Shown: positions 49,294 through 57,468, counted from the stretch's first letter. The stretch: 64,000 nucleotides of DNA from Nitrospira sp. (GCA_024760545.1 CP060501.1:4232036-4296035), one strand, 5' to 3'. The notes: a model not told the origin generated them from the letters alone. Numbers and translations are program-made.

Positions 49294-50181
49294 ATGCCCC
49301 TCTCCCCGCTCATTCGCTTCGGGACCTCTACTTGGACCTATGAAGGCTGGCAAGGTCAGGTGTACCTGAGGCAGTACGCCAAGACAGCGTTTGCCCGAGA
49401 ATGTCTGAGTGAGTATTGCCAATATCTTTATCACGGTGAACCTCTTTTCCGCACCGTCGGTAACGACTCCTCCTTCTACCGGGCACCAGCTGCCAACCAA
49501 CTCCGTTACTATCTCAACCAGATCCCGGAAGACTTTGAAATGTGTTTTAAGGTTTGGGAAGACATCACGGTACCGTCATTTACTCAGCTTCCACGCTATG
49601 GCCTACGAGCAGGGAAGGTCAATCCTCATTTCCTTGATGCCAGGCTATTTAAGGACCTGGTCCTGACGCCATTTCGAGAGGCACAGTTCCATGAGCATAC
49701 AGGGCCGTTCCTATTCGAGTTTCAGAGGAATGGATTTCCTGCGGAGGAGTTCTATACCCGGCTGGATGCGTTCTTTACCCAACTCCCGAAGGAGTTTAAA
49801 TACGCTGTTGAGATCCGCAAGGCGGGCTTGCTCGGTCCTGCCTACCGCCAAGTCTTAGAGCGCCATGGGGTGGCCCATGTCTATAATCACTGGTGTTACA
49901 TGCCGTCGTTGGCAGAGCAACACATGCGCATGGAAGGAAGCTTCACGGCTCCCTTCACCGTCCTGAGGCTCCTCACACCCCTCAAGATGAGCTACGAGGC
50001 AGCCAAGAAACGGGCAGAGCCGTATAACAAGATTGTGGGTGAGCTACCCCAGATGCGAAAGGATGCGGTTGCACTCATTCAACAATCGGTCAAGCTCTCT
50101 AAACCGGCTTATGTGCTTGTGAACAATCGCTCAGAGGGCAATGCGCCCACCACCATTCAGGCACTGGTGGAGATGCTCTAA
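49294..50181 (+). CDS. DUF72 (YecE-like) TIM-barrel protein
   Basis: 295-aa protein with the DUF72 beginning IRFGTSTWTYEGWQGQVYLR, then EPLFRTVGNDSSFYRAPAAN, FEMCFKVWEDITVPSFTQLP and GPFLFEFQRNGFPAEEFYTR. EFKYAVEIRKAGLLGPAYRQ and HVYNHWCYMPSLAEQ follow as late barrel strands. The YecE-like family is a TIM barrel of unknown substrate. Full family length; clear coding unit in an otherwise decayed stretch. Confidence 0.9.
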   Translation: MPLSPLIRFGTSTWTYEGWQGQVYLRQYAKTAFARECLSEYCQYLYHGEPLFRTVGNDSSFYRAPAANQLRYYLNQIPEDFEMCFKVWEDITVPSFTQLPRYGLRAGKVNPHFLDARLFKDLVLTPFREAQFHEHTGPFLFEFQRNGFPAEEFYTRLDAFFTQLPKEFKYAVEIRKAGLLGPAYRQVLERHGVAHVYNHWCYMPSLAEQHMRMEGSFTAPFTVLRLLTPLKMSYEAAKKRAEPYNKIVGELPQMRKDAVALIQQSVKLSKPAYVLVNNRSEGNAPTTIQALVEML

Positions 50182-50402
50182 TGCCCTCGTATTTGTTGTC
50201 GAACAAGGTGTTCTCCTAGTACTTCAACTTCCATCCAAGTCCATTAAATTTAATTCCATTCGCTGGACTCCTCCGTGATTTACTGAGCCACTATCCGCAG
50301 ACCATGTGCGGTCACGCAAGGGGGACTATGCGAAAAACTGTGGGCGAAAGCAGATGCTTACCTATTATCAACTACCAAGCTGTCCCTGATACTTGAAGCG
50401 GT
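50182..50402. other. intergenic, nothing recognised
   Basis: No supported feature. Confidence 0.4.
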
Positions 50403-50771
50403 CTATTCAGATGGTCGCGGACATCGTGAGAGGGAAACCTTGCCCGTAGCTCCAGTCTTGAGTTGTGCCCTGATGCGTCTTACCAGATTCATGCCTTTCC
50501 GGGTCAATGTGAGTAACACATAGCGGTCATCCTGAGGAGAGCGCTGCTTTCGGATCAAGCGGTTCTGCTGAAGGCTCCTGATCACGTAGCTCATGTATGG
50601 TTCTAGAACACCAAAGACCCTCGCGCATTGACGACAGTGGGTGCCGGGGTTTAGCTGAAGATAGAGTAAAAGACCAACTTGAATGGGCCTCACTTTAAGC
50701 GCCGACACTTCCGGATCGGAATGATTCAACACGTTAGCTTGGATCGTTTGAGCGTTTGTTCGTGTCCTCAA
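50403..50771 (-). CDS. MarR-like winged-helix regulator
   Basis: 122-aa protein with a MarR-type winged helix: QVGLLLYLQLNPGTHCRQCA, LEPYMSYVIRSLQQNRLIRK and QRSPQDDRYVLLTLTRKGMN (the wing with DxR). The dimerisation helices of typical 140-150 aa MarR proteins are shortened at both ends. Probably a transcription factor; target unknown. Confidence 0.75.
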   Translation of the reverse strand: MRTRTNAQTIQANVLNHSDPEVSALKVRPIQVGLLLYLQLNPGTHCRQCARVFGVLEPYMSYVIRSLQQNRLIRKQRSPQDDRYVLLTLTRKGMNLVRRIRAQLKTGATGKVSLSRCPRPSE

Positions 50772-50899
50772 TCGACTTTTTGTGATCTGGTCCGTGGCGC
50801 TATGTTACCTAGAAATATTTGAGAGGGCAATGTACGCATATCCACCATACGAGAAACTTCTGATGGTCAACCGGGATGCAGTATTTGATAAAATGACCA

Positions 50900-51073
50900 A
50901 TGCCGTCCCCAAAGCACTCCAAGTCACGTTCCAACACCATCCAGAAACGGAAGAGCCGTCCGAAGGCAAAGAGCTTCAATTCTCCTTTTGAGCGAAAGTT
51001 CGCACTCAAGATCCCAGACACCAGCCGCATCCCATGGTTGCCCCTCAATCACAGGATTGGCGGGGACGACTAG
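50900..51073 (+). CDS. IPWLP-motif small basic protein, copy 2
   Basis: 57-aa protein MPSPKHSKSRSNTIQKRKSR ... SRIPWLPLNHRIGGDD. It aligns end to end with 3466-3642 and 57295-57468. A different frame starting upstream (MYAYPPYEKLL) is shared in DNA with 3398 but leads to a different stop, so the conserved protein is the one listed. Here it is followed on the same strand by a KEV/CEHIL gene, without the integrase remnant found between them in the other two loci. Confidence 0.6.
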   Translation: MPSPKHSKSRSNTIQKRKSRPKAKSFNSPFERKFALKIPDTSRIPWLPLNHRIGGDD

Positions 51074-51181
51074 TCAGTCCTTGCTTGTCGGCCAAAGGCT
51101 CGCCTTGGTTGCGCAACTCCTATCGGTCTCCCGATGAGTCTGGCATAATTCACCCCCAAGACCACTGGAAAGGGGGCTTCG

Positions 51182-51346
51182 ATGCAACTTGCACAAGAAG
51201 TGAAAACATTCTCTGTGGCCTGTGAACACATTCTCGCCGCTATCGCCCAGAATCGCCCACTCACGAAGGATGAGGCCCTCATGATTGAATACTACTGTGT
51301 GGAAATCCTGTCCAAGATCGCGCCTCACTTGACTAAACCGGGGTGA
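51182..51346 (+). CDS. KEV/CEHIL small protein, copy 2
   Basis: 54-aa protein MQLAQEVKTFSVACEHILAA, IAQNRPLTKDEALMIEYYCV and EILSKIAPHLTKPG. About 70% of residues match the copies at 4126 and 57951, but the C-terminus is six residues shorter. AAAGGGGGC lies before the ATG. It follows the IPWLP gene on the same strand by about 110 bases; the two families travel together at three loci. Confidence 0.65.
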   Translation: MQLAQEVKTFSVACEHILAAIAQNRPLTKDEALMIEYYCVEILSKIAPHLTKPG

Positions 51347-51531
51347 TCATTCCGTTCCATTCCTTTAGATTTTCCGTTAGCGTTCTCTACCGGCATGATC
51401 GGCATACCCTGCCGTGGTTCAAGCTTGGGTCCCATATTCCATTTGCAACACCAGGACAAAATGCAGGGTGACGGGCTGGGGGTCAAATAGGCAGAAGGCA
51501 CGGCGGGAGAGGTCAACGTAGAGCCCCTGTA
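51347..51531 (+). repeat. dispersed repeat copy 6
   Basis: Core GGGTCCCATATTCCATTTGC then AACACCAGGACAAAATG at 51427-51462, preceded by the arm ACCGGCATGATCGGCATACC (51391-51410). This copy best shows the left arm. Confidence 0.6.
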
Positions 51532-51789
51532 TCAGTCTGGTAGGCGATAATAAGTGAGAATGTCCTGGCGACCACATCTGTCACAGGTCCCCGCGTGAAC
51601 GACCGCACCCTGCTTGCGGAGGCTGGCCCAGTAGAACTGTCGCTCATCATCAGTCCTGGGAAGCATTGATGTCACCTCATTTCGACAGCTGGGACAGTAT
51701 TTCGCCGTCATGGTCATTGGGATGCCCTCTATGGGTCCATAGCGCCGCACACTCTGATGAAGGAGCGTCTCTAGTGTAATAGTTTTCAA
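51532..51789 (-). CDS. small zinc-ribbon-like protein
   Basis: 85-aa protein with two CxxC pairs: KYCPSCRNEVTSML and GTCDRCGRQDILTYY, spaced by about 37 residues. This forms a plausible zinc ribbon; the central QFYWASLRKQGAVVHA is a helix. Function unknown. The start may be ATG 51789 or the internal MTMTAKY about 24 codons later. Confidence 0.6.
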   Translation of the reverse strand: MKTITLETLLHQSVRRYGPIEGIPMTMTAKYCPSCRNEVTSMLPRTDDERQFYWASLRKQGAVVHAGTCDRCGRQDILTYYRLPD

Positions 51790-51851
51790 GGGGGCACAGT
51801 ATCAGCCAAATGATGGAGGACATCACGTGAATGGAGGTGATTAGTCGGCAA

Positions 51852-52112
51852 TCAATCTGCCGGTACTGAATCCATTGAATCCTGGGTATCAATGAGTCTT
51901 CTCGCTTTCAGCAGAGCGGCTGCTTCGGCCGCTTGGTCTGTCGCGAAAGAACCCGAAGGATAAGCCGAGATGCAGACCGATTTAATTGGCGACAATTCAA
52001 CGTACAGAGATTGACAATGCCATGCTCCGTCATTGGCTAGGCGAATGAGCAAAGAGATCGTGCGACCTTTATACACGTGCGTTGAGGACGGTTCGAACGA
52101 ACATCCACCCAT
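51852..52112 (-). CDS. hypothetical protein with YKGRTISL start
   Basis: 86-aa protein containing HVYKGRTISLLIRLANDGAW, then strands and a helix DQAAEAAALLKARRLIDTQD. The YKGR.I start and terminal helix with IDT recall the 2.1-3.2 kb YKG family, so it may be a distant member. The start codon is uncertain. Confidence 0.4.
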   Translation of the reverse strand: MGGCSFEPSSTHVYKGRTISLLIRLANDGAWHCQSLYVELSPIKSVCISAYPSGSFATDQAAEAAALLKARRLIDTQDSMDSVPAD

Positions 52113-52607
52113 ACGTATAGGATCGGACGTTTAGTGGCCTTTGTGTGCTGGTGGGTTCCCCGGTTCACGGGAGACAAGCAATGGAGGACGCAGGAGCTGA
52201 TATGTCCAACTTTGAGCAATCGCAGAGAATCGACCTGCTCGCACCATAGATGAAATGCCATATGTGACCATTCGGGCACTCTAAATGTCTTATATGATGC
52301 TCCTTATTGGAGAATCGTACTGCGTAGCTCCTGAGAAGAACGTCTTCTTCATTGTGGCGAACTGTATTTTCTGAGGCTAGGAGGACAATAAACCTGCCTT
52401 CAAACAGAGAATGGTCAAGAATGCACATGATTCAGCTATTCAGTCGAATCCGTGAGTCTTGCACTCGGATGTGATGAATTGGCAGGCCTGCGGGGAACCG
52501 AATGCAAACTACCCCCTCCGGCGTTGAGGGGGACATTCAACGGCTCTCACGAACGAGTGGCTGCGGAGAGGACTACCGGCTGAGCTTGCGCGAACTCTGG
52601 AATAAGA
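52113..52607. other. long intergenic stretch, nothing recognised
   Basis: Bases 52137-52175 resemble 37280-37320 (GTGTGCTGGT..GTTCCC..TTCACG), a short unexplained match. A minus-strand frame with ECPNGHIWHFIYGA is present but is otherwise unlike a protein. Confidence 0.35.
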
Positions 52608-52862
52608 CTAGATACATCGCTCGAAGAGGGTAGGGGTGTGAATTCGCACAAGATGAAACAGACCATTCGGAGCAATTGCCTTGGCTTTATTGATCGCCTC
52701 TTCCTGGAAGGCCGCCACGTATGCGCTTTTCGTCAGAATATCGATGACGACATACTGTCCACTATAGTGTTGTTCGTATTCGGCTTGGAACCGTTCCGCA
52801 TAGATCTGCTCGCCTCTCTCCGCAATGATCTGATCGCTTGAGTAATGAGTTCTGGCTATCAT
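52608..52862 (-). CDS. hypothetical protein
   Basis: 84-aa protein from MIARTHYSSDQIIAERGEQI. Its core YAERFQAEYEQHYSGQYVVI, DILTKSAYVAAFQEEAINKA and HLVRIHTP follows the pattern of a common small family (helix, GKYVVID strand, helix, final strand) known as hypothetical. Soluble and probably a monomeric alpha-beta fold. A longer start at 52898 is possible. Confidence 0.6.
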   Translation of the reverse strand: MIARTHYSSDQIIAERGEQIYAERFQAEYEQHYSGQYVVIDILTKSAYVAAFQEEAINKAKAIAPNGLFHLVRIHTPTLFERCI

Positions 52863-53005
52863 GACTCCATGTTGATCGTCTCGCGATTCTTTCACCACTC
52901 ATATTGTCCCTAGGTGGGGAATTACGTAACACAAGATGGCTTTCAACTGCGAGAGGCGAGAGCTAGGCCCAGTGAACGTGAGTCGGGCGTTCCCTCACCG
53001 TGACG

Positions 53006-53572
53006 TTAGATGCTGGCCCAGCCTGCTTGTGTGCGAACCAACGCCTGTGGATGGGCTCTCATGATATCGAACATGTCTGTTGCTATGCTCTGGATTGAGG
53101 CATAACAGCACAAGGCGATCATGGGAGATGCCGCAATGAGTGTCGTGGCTTGGCGCTCGAAGCGCATAAAGGCCTGGCGAGATTCGATTGAGGTAAATCG
53201 TCCCGGCCCACCCACGGCCCGCACACTTCCATAGCCGAGCTGACTAGCCAGAGCCGGTAAGTCGGCCAGCCGATCCAGGGAATCATCCACATCGAAGGTG
53301 CCAACACCATACCAGTCCTCCGCAGACGAAATGAACAGCTGCTTTGTGGCTTGCAACACCGGACCGTTCAGGTCGTGGGTGGACAGTTCATCAAGCACTA
53401 AGGGGATGGTCAACGGTGGGGGAAGAATCCAGAGACACAACTCAGCTTCGGCAAGTCCTGCGCTCAGAAAAGCTGCTGTGACCTGTAACAATTCGGTCGG
53501 CTGCCGATAAAACATACACAGATGCGATCCCAACGGGATGTCATGGGTCCCACGAATTCCACTGGCAGGCAT
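53006..53572 (-). CDS. MEDS-domain sensory protein, copy 1
   Basis: 188-aa protein that is a single MEDS (DcmR-like sensory) domain: GTHDIPLGSHLCMFYRQPTE, LLQVTAAFLSAGLAEAELCL, WILPPPL and RFERQATTLIAASPMIALCC. MEDS domains usually sit before kinases or HTH domains and sense small molecules; here it is stand-alone. The paralogue at 55856-56422 shares the middle ~60 residues almost exactly. Flanked by a KEV-type gene and near a response regulator, so a signalling role is likely. Confidence 0.82.
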   Translation of the reverse strand: MPASGIRGTHDIPLGSHLCMFYRQPTELLQVTAAFLSAGLAEAELCLWILPPPLTIPLVLDELSTHDLNGPVLQATKQLFISSAEDWYGVGTFDVDDSLDRLADLPALASQLGYGSVRAVGGPGRFTSIESRQAFMRFERQATTLIAASPMIALCCYASIQSIATDMFDIMRAHPQALVRTQAGWASI

Positions 53573-53625
53573 GGGGTTACCTTTCGAGGTCAGGCCCCCG
53601 TAACCATCGCGTTCAACTGCGTGAA

Positions 53626-53967
53626 TTACCGCTCTAAGGCGGGATATTCCTGTTCATCCAAAATCTGTGTGGTGACACCGGAGATCGATTGGCGGATGCT
53701 GTCTTTTTCGCCTTCCGAAAGGCCATCCGTGAGGAACAAGGCCTCGGAGGCAATGGCAAAGGCTTGTAACGTGTCCCGGTCGTGGAGGATCTGAGTTTTG
53801 GAACCCCGCACGAGCTGGTCAGCGAGGTTGGTCATCTCCGTCGCGTAGTACGCGATCCAATCAATCTCGTCTTGAGTAAACGGAGTGGAATCGATCAATA
53901 CCGATGCAGCAATGAGGTGCTCGCAAGTGCGGGAATAGTCCTTAACTTCTTTTCGGAGAGGTATCAT
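53626..53967 (-). CDS. KEV/CEHIL-type two-domain protein
   Basis: 113-aa helical protein from MIPLRKEVKDYSRTCEHLIA. The first half (RKEVKDYSRTCEHLIAASVL, PFTQDEIDWIAYYATEM) is a divergent KEV/CEHIL unit. The second half (TLQAFAIASEALFLTDGLSE, GEKDSIRQSISGV) repeats the helix-turn-helix pattern with a comparable ...LSEGEKD turn, suggesting an internal duplication. ATG 53967 is chosen by alignment. Function unknown. Confidence 0.55.
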   Translation of the reverse strand: MIPLRKEVKDYSRTCEHLIAASVLIDSTPFTQDEIDWIAYYATEMTNLADQLVRGSKTQILHDRDTLQAFAIASEALFLTDGLSEGEKDSIRQSISGVTTQILDEQEYPALER

Positions 53968-54337
53968 TGCGCGACCGCCTTTCTCACAAAAGTCGGCGGT
54001 CGGGCCTTCCAAGAGGCCGTCGTCAGATGTGGGTTAGAGCAGAGGAGCAGTTTGAGCTGATGAGGAGACGATGTCAAGGGGGAAGGTTGCAGGGTGAGCA
54101 CGTGTGGAACTTAACCATGCTGCAGGGCTTCAGTCACCATTATGGTCTTGGGTCCCATATTGGGGTTGCAACACCAGGGCAAAAAGGAGGGGTATCGGTA
54201 ACTAGCATAGGAGTAGCAGTTTTTACTCCGAGGAAAGTCTTGCCCACTGCTGGAAGCAGCCTGGTAGAAAGCAGAAAATGATGGATCGTCGCTTCCTTCA
54301 CTGAGATCATAGGTTGTTTGATCGGATGACGGCACAC
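53968..54337 (+). repeat. intergenic region with dispersed repeat copy 7
   Basis: Core GGGTCCCATATTGGGGTTGC then AACACCAGGGCAAAAAGG at 54150-54188, nearly the consensus. The left arm is weak here. The rest is gene-free. Confidence 0.55.
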
Positions 54338-54916
54338 ATGACGAAGATTTTAGTCATCGACGATGATGCCCGCGACCGGGAGCTCCTCATGGCCGTCCTA
54401 GAGGAAGGAGGTTATGAAGTTACATGGGCAGACAATGGTGGGGCAGGGTTAATGTTATGTCACCAGCGAACTCCTGATGCGGTCGTGTTGGACCTCAACA
54501 TGCCCGGAATAGACGGTCTCAGCCTCCTGCGGCAATTGCGGATATTGCACCCCACTCTCCCTGTCGTCGTGTTTAGTGGACGCAGCACAGCAGAGGTTGA
54601 GGAAGAGATGCTGAACCAGGGCGCCACGGCCTTTATTCAGAAGGCCTTTTCCCTGGATCTCCTGGGGGCGGCATTGCGGGAGGTCCTGCCCGCTCCCACA
54701 CGACCACCCTGTCATCAAGAGGAGAACGTTATGCCGTCGTCCATCGAGGCCGAGTTACGAAAGGCCAGGACAACCATTACCGGTCTGATTGAAGTCTTGA
54801 ACACCATCAAGGGACGAGCACGGAACATTGTAGAGGACAGGGAAGACGTTACAAAAGCAGCGGCTCGCATTGCGTTGGATGTAGAGCAAGCAATCGCCCA
54901 GATCAAGAAAACATGA
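54338..54916 (+). CDS. response regulator with helical C-terminal extension
   Basis: 192-aa protein. Receiver domain ~1-120: ILVIDDDARDRE, VVLDLNMPGIDGLSLLR (phospho-Asp), VVVFSGRS, FIQKAFS (Lys). The last 61 residues, MPSSIEAELRKARTTITGLI and onward, form a helical unit related to the free-standing 58-aa protein at 42844. That unit begins with ATG 54731 and has GAGGAG just upstream, so it may also be made on its own. It sits between two MEDS genes; no kinase is near. Confidence 0.82.
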   Translation: MTKILVIDDDARDRELLMAVLEEGGYEVTWADNGGAGLMLCHQRTPDAVVLDLNMPGIDGLSLLRQLRILHPTLPVVVFSGRSTAEVEEEMLNQGATAFIQKAFSLDLLGAALREVLPAPTRPPCHQEENVMPSSIEAELRKARTTITGLIEVLNTIKGRARNIVEDREDVTKAAARIALDVEQAIAQIKKT

Positions 54917-55152
54917 AGAAGTCATCCCGCCTCGCATGGAAATTCCCCCACCATCTTAGGCTAGACCTCTATACCGCTCCTAACCAAGCTCGTAAGCAGG
55001 CTGGCGAATGCTATGAACGCCACAGGGATGAGCGTCGCGCCTAATTGTTTCCTTCTTGTCTCCATATGTTTCGCAGTATTGAATTACCCTGTGGAGTTGG
55101 CAAATATGGATATCCCTTGGGATTCCTCGCTCGCACAAGAGAGTCTCGCCCT

Positions 55153-55341
55153 TTATTTGGCTTTCGCTAAGAGACTTTTGAGTTTCTCATAGCCAGGGGC
55201 TTCGGGATGGCAATAATACTCGGTGAGAGTCCCCTGGCCATTGCGGATTGAGATACGGAAGCTCTTGCCATGCGCCTCGATCTTCACCGTCTCCGTAATA
55301 TTGATATAGAGATCTGGATTCACCTGAACGATGTTGTCCAT
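55153..55341 (-). CDS. 62-aa hypothetical protein
   Basis: 62-aa protein MDNIVQVNPDLYINITETVK, IEAHGKSFRISIRNGQGTLT, then YYCHPEAPGYEKLKSLLAKA. A frameshifted copy lies at 34059-34230. The conserved middle suggests a small beta domain with a final helix. GGGAGGGGG precedes the ATG. Function unknown. Confidence 0.65.
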   Translation of the reverse strand: MDNIVQVNPDLYINITETVKIEAHGKSFRISIRNGQGTLTEYYCHPEAPGYEKLKSLLAKAK

Positions 55342-55534
55342 TACCCCCTCCCATCAATGACCATTCAGTTGAAAAGGAGCCTGAGGGAGTATACGTGAAA
55401 TGGATTGGGGCTCAACGAAAAGGCGGATTGGCTCATGGGAAATGTATTGCTTTTGATTCCTATCTATTTGGTATAATAATTGTGCCGTGAGTCCTGTGGG
55501 GTCAGCCAGCCCCGCATATTAGGGACCATCCAGC

Positions 55535-55840
55535 ATGAGGATTGAAACATTTCATGTTGAGTGGCATCTCACCCCACGCGGCTGGGTGCGTGGGAACTGG
55601 TCCACGGACAAACCCCTGGCTCTGAAAATCTCTCCCCCTGACGATCGCATTGAGACGTGGGTCAAGATCGAAATCACGCACGACCGCCAGTACTCCCGCA
55701 CCCACATGGAATGGTCGCTGACGTGGACTTCCCCCCAATACAGTGAACTCATGAAGCAAGCCTTCAGGACACGCATCCGTGTGCCTGCGCCGGAATCTGC
55801 CAGTCCACGCATCTCGGTCTGGAAATTTCCCCCGGCCTAA
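55535..55840 (+). CDS. WHLTPRGW-family protein, copy 3
   Basis: 101-aa protein: VEWHLTPRGWVRGNWSTDKP, PPDDRIETWVKIEITHD, EWSLTWTSPQYSE and a C-terminal ISVWKFPPA. Closest to copy 2 at 39326. Together the three copies define an unnamed family of about 100 residues. AT-rich DNA upstream (55440-55480) may hold its promoter. Confidence 0.68.
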   Translation: MRIETFHVEWHLTPRGWVRGNWSTDKPLALKISPPDDRIETWVKIEITHDRQYSRTHMEWSLTWTSPQYSELMKQAFRTRIRVPAPESASPRISVWKFPPA

Positions 55841-55855
55841 GGTGCTCTCTTCAAC

Positions 55856-56422
55856 TCAAATGCTCGCCCAGCCTGCTTCTGTGCGAACCAACGCCCGTGG
55901 ATGGGCCCTCATGATGTCGATCATGTTTGTGTCCAAACTTTGAATTGAGGCATAGCAGCACAAGGCGATCATGGGAGATGCCGCAATGAGTGTCGTGGCT
56001 TGGCGCTCGAAGCGCATAAAGGCCTGGCGAGATTCGATTGAGGTAAATCGTCCCGGCCCACCCACGGCCCGCACACTTCCATAGCCGAGCTGACGAGCTC
56101 TAGGAGGTAACGCAGCAAGCCGCTTTAGGGAATGATCGATATCGAAGGCGCTCTCACCATACCAGTCTCCCGAAGAGGAGATCTGGAGCTGCTTGGTAGC
56201 TTGCAGCGCCGGACCATTGAGGCCGTGATCGGACAGTTCGTCAAGGGCTACCAAGATGCTCATCGGCGGTGGAATGATCCAGACACACAACTCGTGGTCG
56301 GCGAGACCCGCCATCAGAAAGGATGCAGTCACATGGAGAAAGTCTTGGGGCCGTCGATAGAACAAGCAGAGATGGGATCCTAATGGGATGTCATGGGTCC
56401 CGCGAATTCCACTGGCAGGCAT
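55856..56422 (-). CDS. MEDS-domain sensory protein, copy 2
   Basis: 188-aa MEDS domain from MPASGIRGTHDIPLGSHLCL, with FYRRPQDFLHVTASFLMAGL, and QAFMRFERQATTLIAASPMI. The DNA from about 55970 to 56090 is nearly identical to 53110-53230, while the flanks differ, which suggests recent gene conversion between the copies. GGAGGAGGAGG precedes ATG 56422. Confidence 0.82.
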   Translation of the reverse strand: MPASGIRGTHDIPLGSHLCLFYRRPQDFLHVTASFLMAGLADHELCVWIIPPPMSILVALDELSDHGLNGPALQATKQLQISSSGDWYGESAFDIDHSLKRLAALPPRARQLGYGSVRAVGGPGRFTSIESRQAFMRFERQATTLIAASPMIALCCYASIQSLDTNMIDIMRAHPRALVRTEAGWASI

Positions 56423-56500
56423 GAGGCACCTCCTCCTCCTCGCAGGTTTCACGAACCCTGCTGCTGATGCTGCCGCCTTATCAGACGTATCAGGAAGTAT

Positions 56501-56692
56501 TTAACGAGGGTCTTCGGCGGCGGCCTGCGGATCGGGAAAGGTCGCCTGACATTCCAGACATCGCAGCAGGCCCGACTTAGACCCGCCTCGTGAGCGAACC
56601 TCATCCACGGCACGACCGTGTGTACACGCGGTGCGCTCCTTCAGTGACGATGCCGGTTCAAGGGAGACACGTGTTTGGGGTGGGGGCAGCAT
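56501..56692 (-). CDS. 63-aa Cys-containing protein, copy B (intact)
   Basis: 63-aa protein starting MLPPPQTRVSLEPASSLKER and ending LLRCLECQATFPDPQAAAED plus two residues. ACTHGRAVDE and CLEC supply a CxH and a CxxC pair, a possible small zinc site. Copy A at 1278-1469 has a stop at codon 19. AAAGGAG lies before the ATG. It begins the cassette shared with element 1. Confidence 0.55.
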   Translation of the reverse strand: MLPPPQTRVSLEPASSLKERTACTHGRAVDEVRSRGGSKSGLLRCLECQATFPDPQAAAEDPR

Positions 56693-57045
56693 AGGCAGTA
56701 CTCCTTTCTGACGTGCGTGTAATGGTTCGATACAAGCTGTTCCCGGTCCATTGCCAGAGGAGAGTGCAGAACATACGAGCCGGTCGCAGGCACGGATGTA
56801 CTCGGGGAGTTCTCTTGCAAGCGGGAGAAAAGCAAGGGAGACGCCGCATGGACACCTGCGTGCTCACAAGGTGTCGGCGGTGGGCCTTCCAGGACCCGAC
56901 GGCAGGTTGTGGGGTGGATTGTAGGTGAAGAAGCCTATGACTATTCGAGTGGGATGTCAACCTGGGTTGCAGCACTATAACTGCTAGGACAGGCATCAAT
57001 GCTCTAAGTCTGCCAACGCCATCTTCTACTCAATTTTCGCCACTC
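56693..57045. repeat. non-coding part of the duplicated cassette
   Basis: Bases 56693-57020 are homologous to 1470-1805. Conservation at DNA level with differing frames suggests a non-coding role or recent duplication. Confidence 0.5.
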
Positions 57046-57105
57046 TCACGGTGGCATGGGGTGAGGATCAATCCATAAGCCTTTCCTTGCTTTGGGGTTC
57101 ACAAG
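57046..57105 (-). pseudogene. thermonuclease C-terminal remnant 2
   Basis: The frame reads ARKGLWIDPHPMPP and stops, the last residues of the thermonuclease at 18791 (TRKGLWVDPHPLPP). Nothing further upstream matches. The flanking CACTCTCACGGTGG is also found at 18787-18800. Confidence 0.6.
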
Positions 57106-57294
57106 TACGACCATAGGCGGAATGAATCCAATTATATTCTATGTGAATCGATGTGATTCACCTTCTGGAACTGCTTCCGACAGAAACACCACATAATACG
57201 TGCTCTTCTCTCCATTTTCGGGTGGCTCATCACTGGCTTATTTGTTGCTCGTACATCGCTGCCAACATCCCCCATCACTGGAGAAAGGTGCCTG
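57106..57294. other. intergenic before IPWLP copy 3
   Basis: No gene recognised; a repeated ATGTGAATCGATGTGATTC pair near 57140-57160 is unexplained. Confidence 0.35.
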
Positions 57295-57468
57295 ATGCCT
57301 ACTACTCAAAATCACTCTAGGTCCAACCCCAAGCCAATTCCCAAAGTAAAGAGTAAGAAGAAGTTGGATCAATACATTTTTTATGCGAACCCCAAACTCA
57401 AACACCCGCCAAGCACGACTAGCATACCGTGGTTGCCGAGTACACCCAAGATTGGCACGGACGGCTAG
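57295..57468 (+). CDS. IPWLP-motif small basic protein, copy 3
   Basis: 57-aa protein MPTTQNHSRSNPKPIPKVKS ... TTSIPWLPSTPKIGTDG. The N-terminal half differs from copies 1 and 2 but remains basic and Pro/Ser/Asn-rich; the C-terminal motif, total length and stop are the same. GGAGAAAGG precedes the ATG, the best ribosome site of the three. Followed by the integrase remnant as in copy 1. Confidence 0.62.
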   Translation: MPTTQNHSRSNPKPIPKVKSKKKLDQYIFYANPKLKHPPSTTSIPWLPSTPKIGTDG

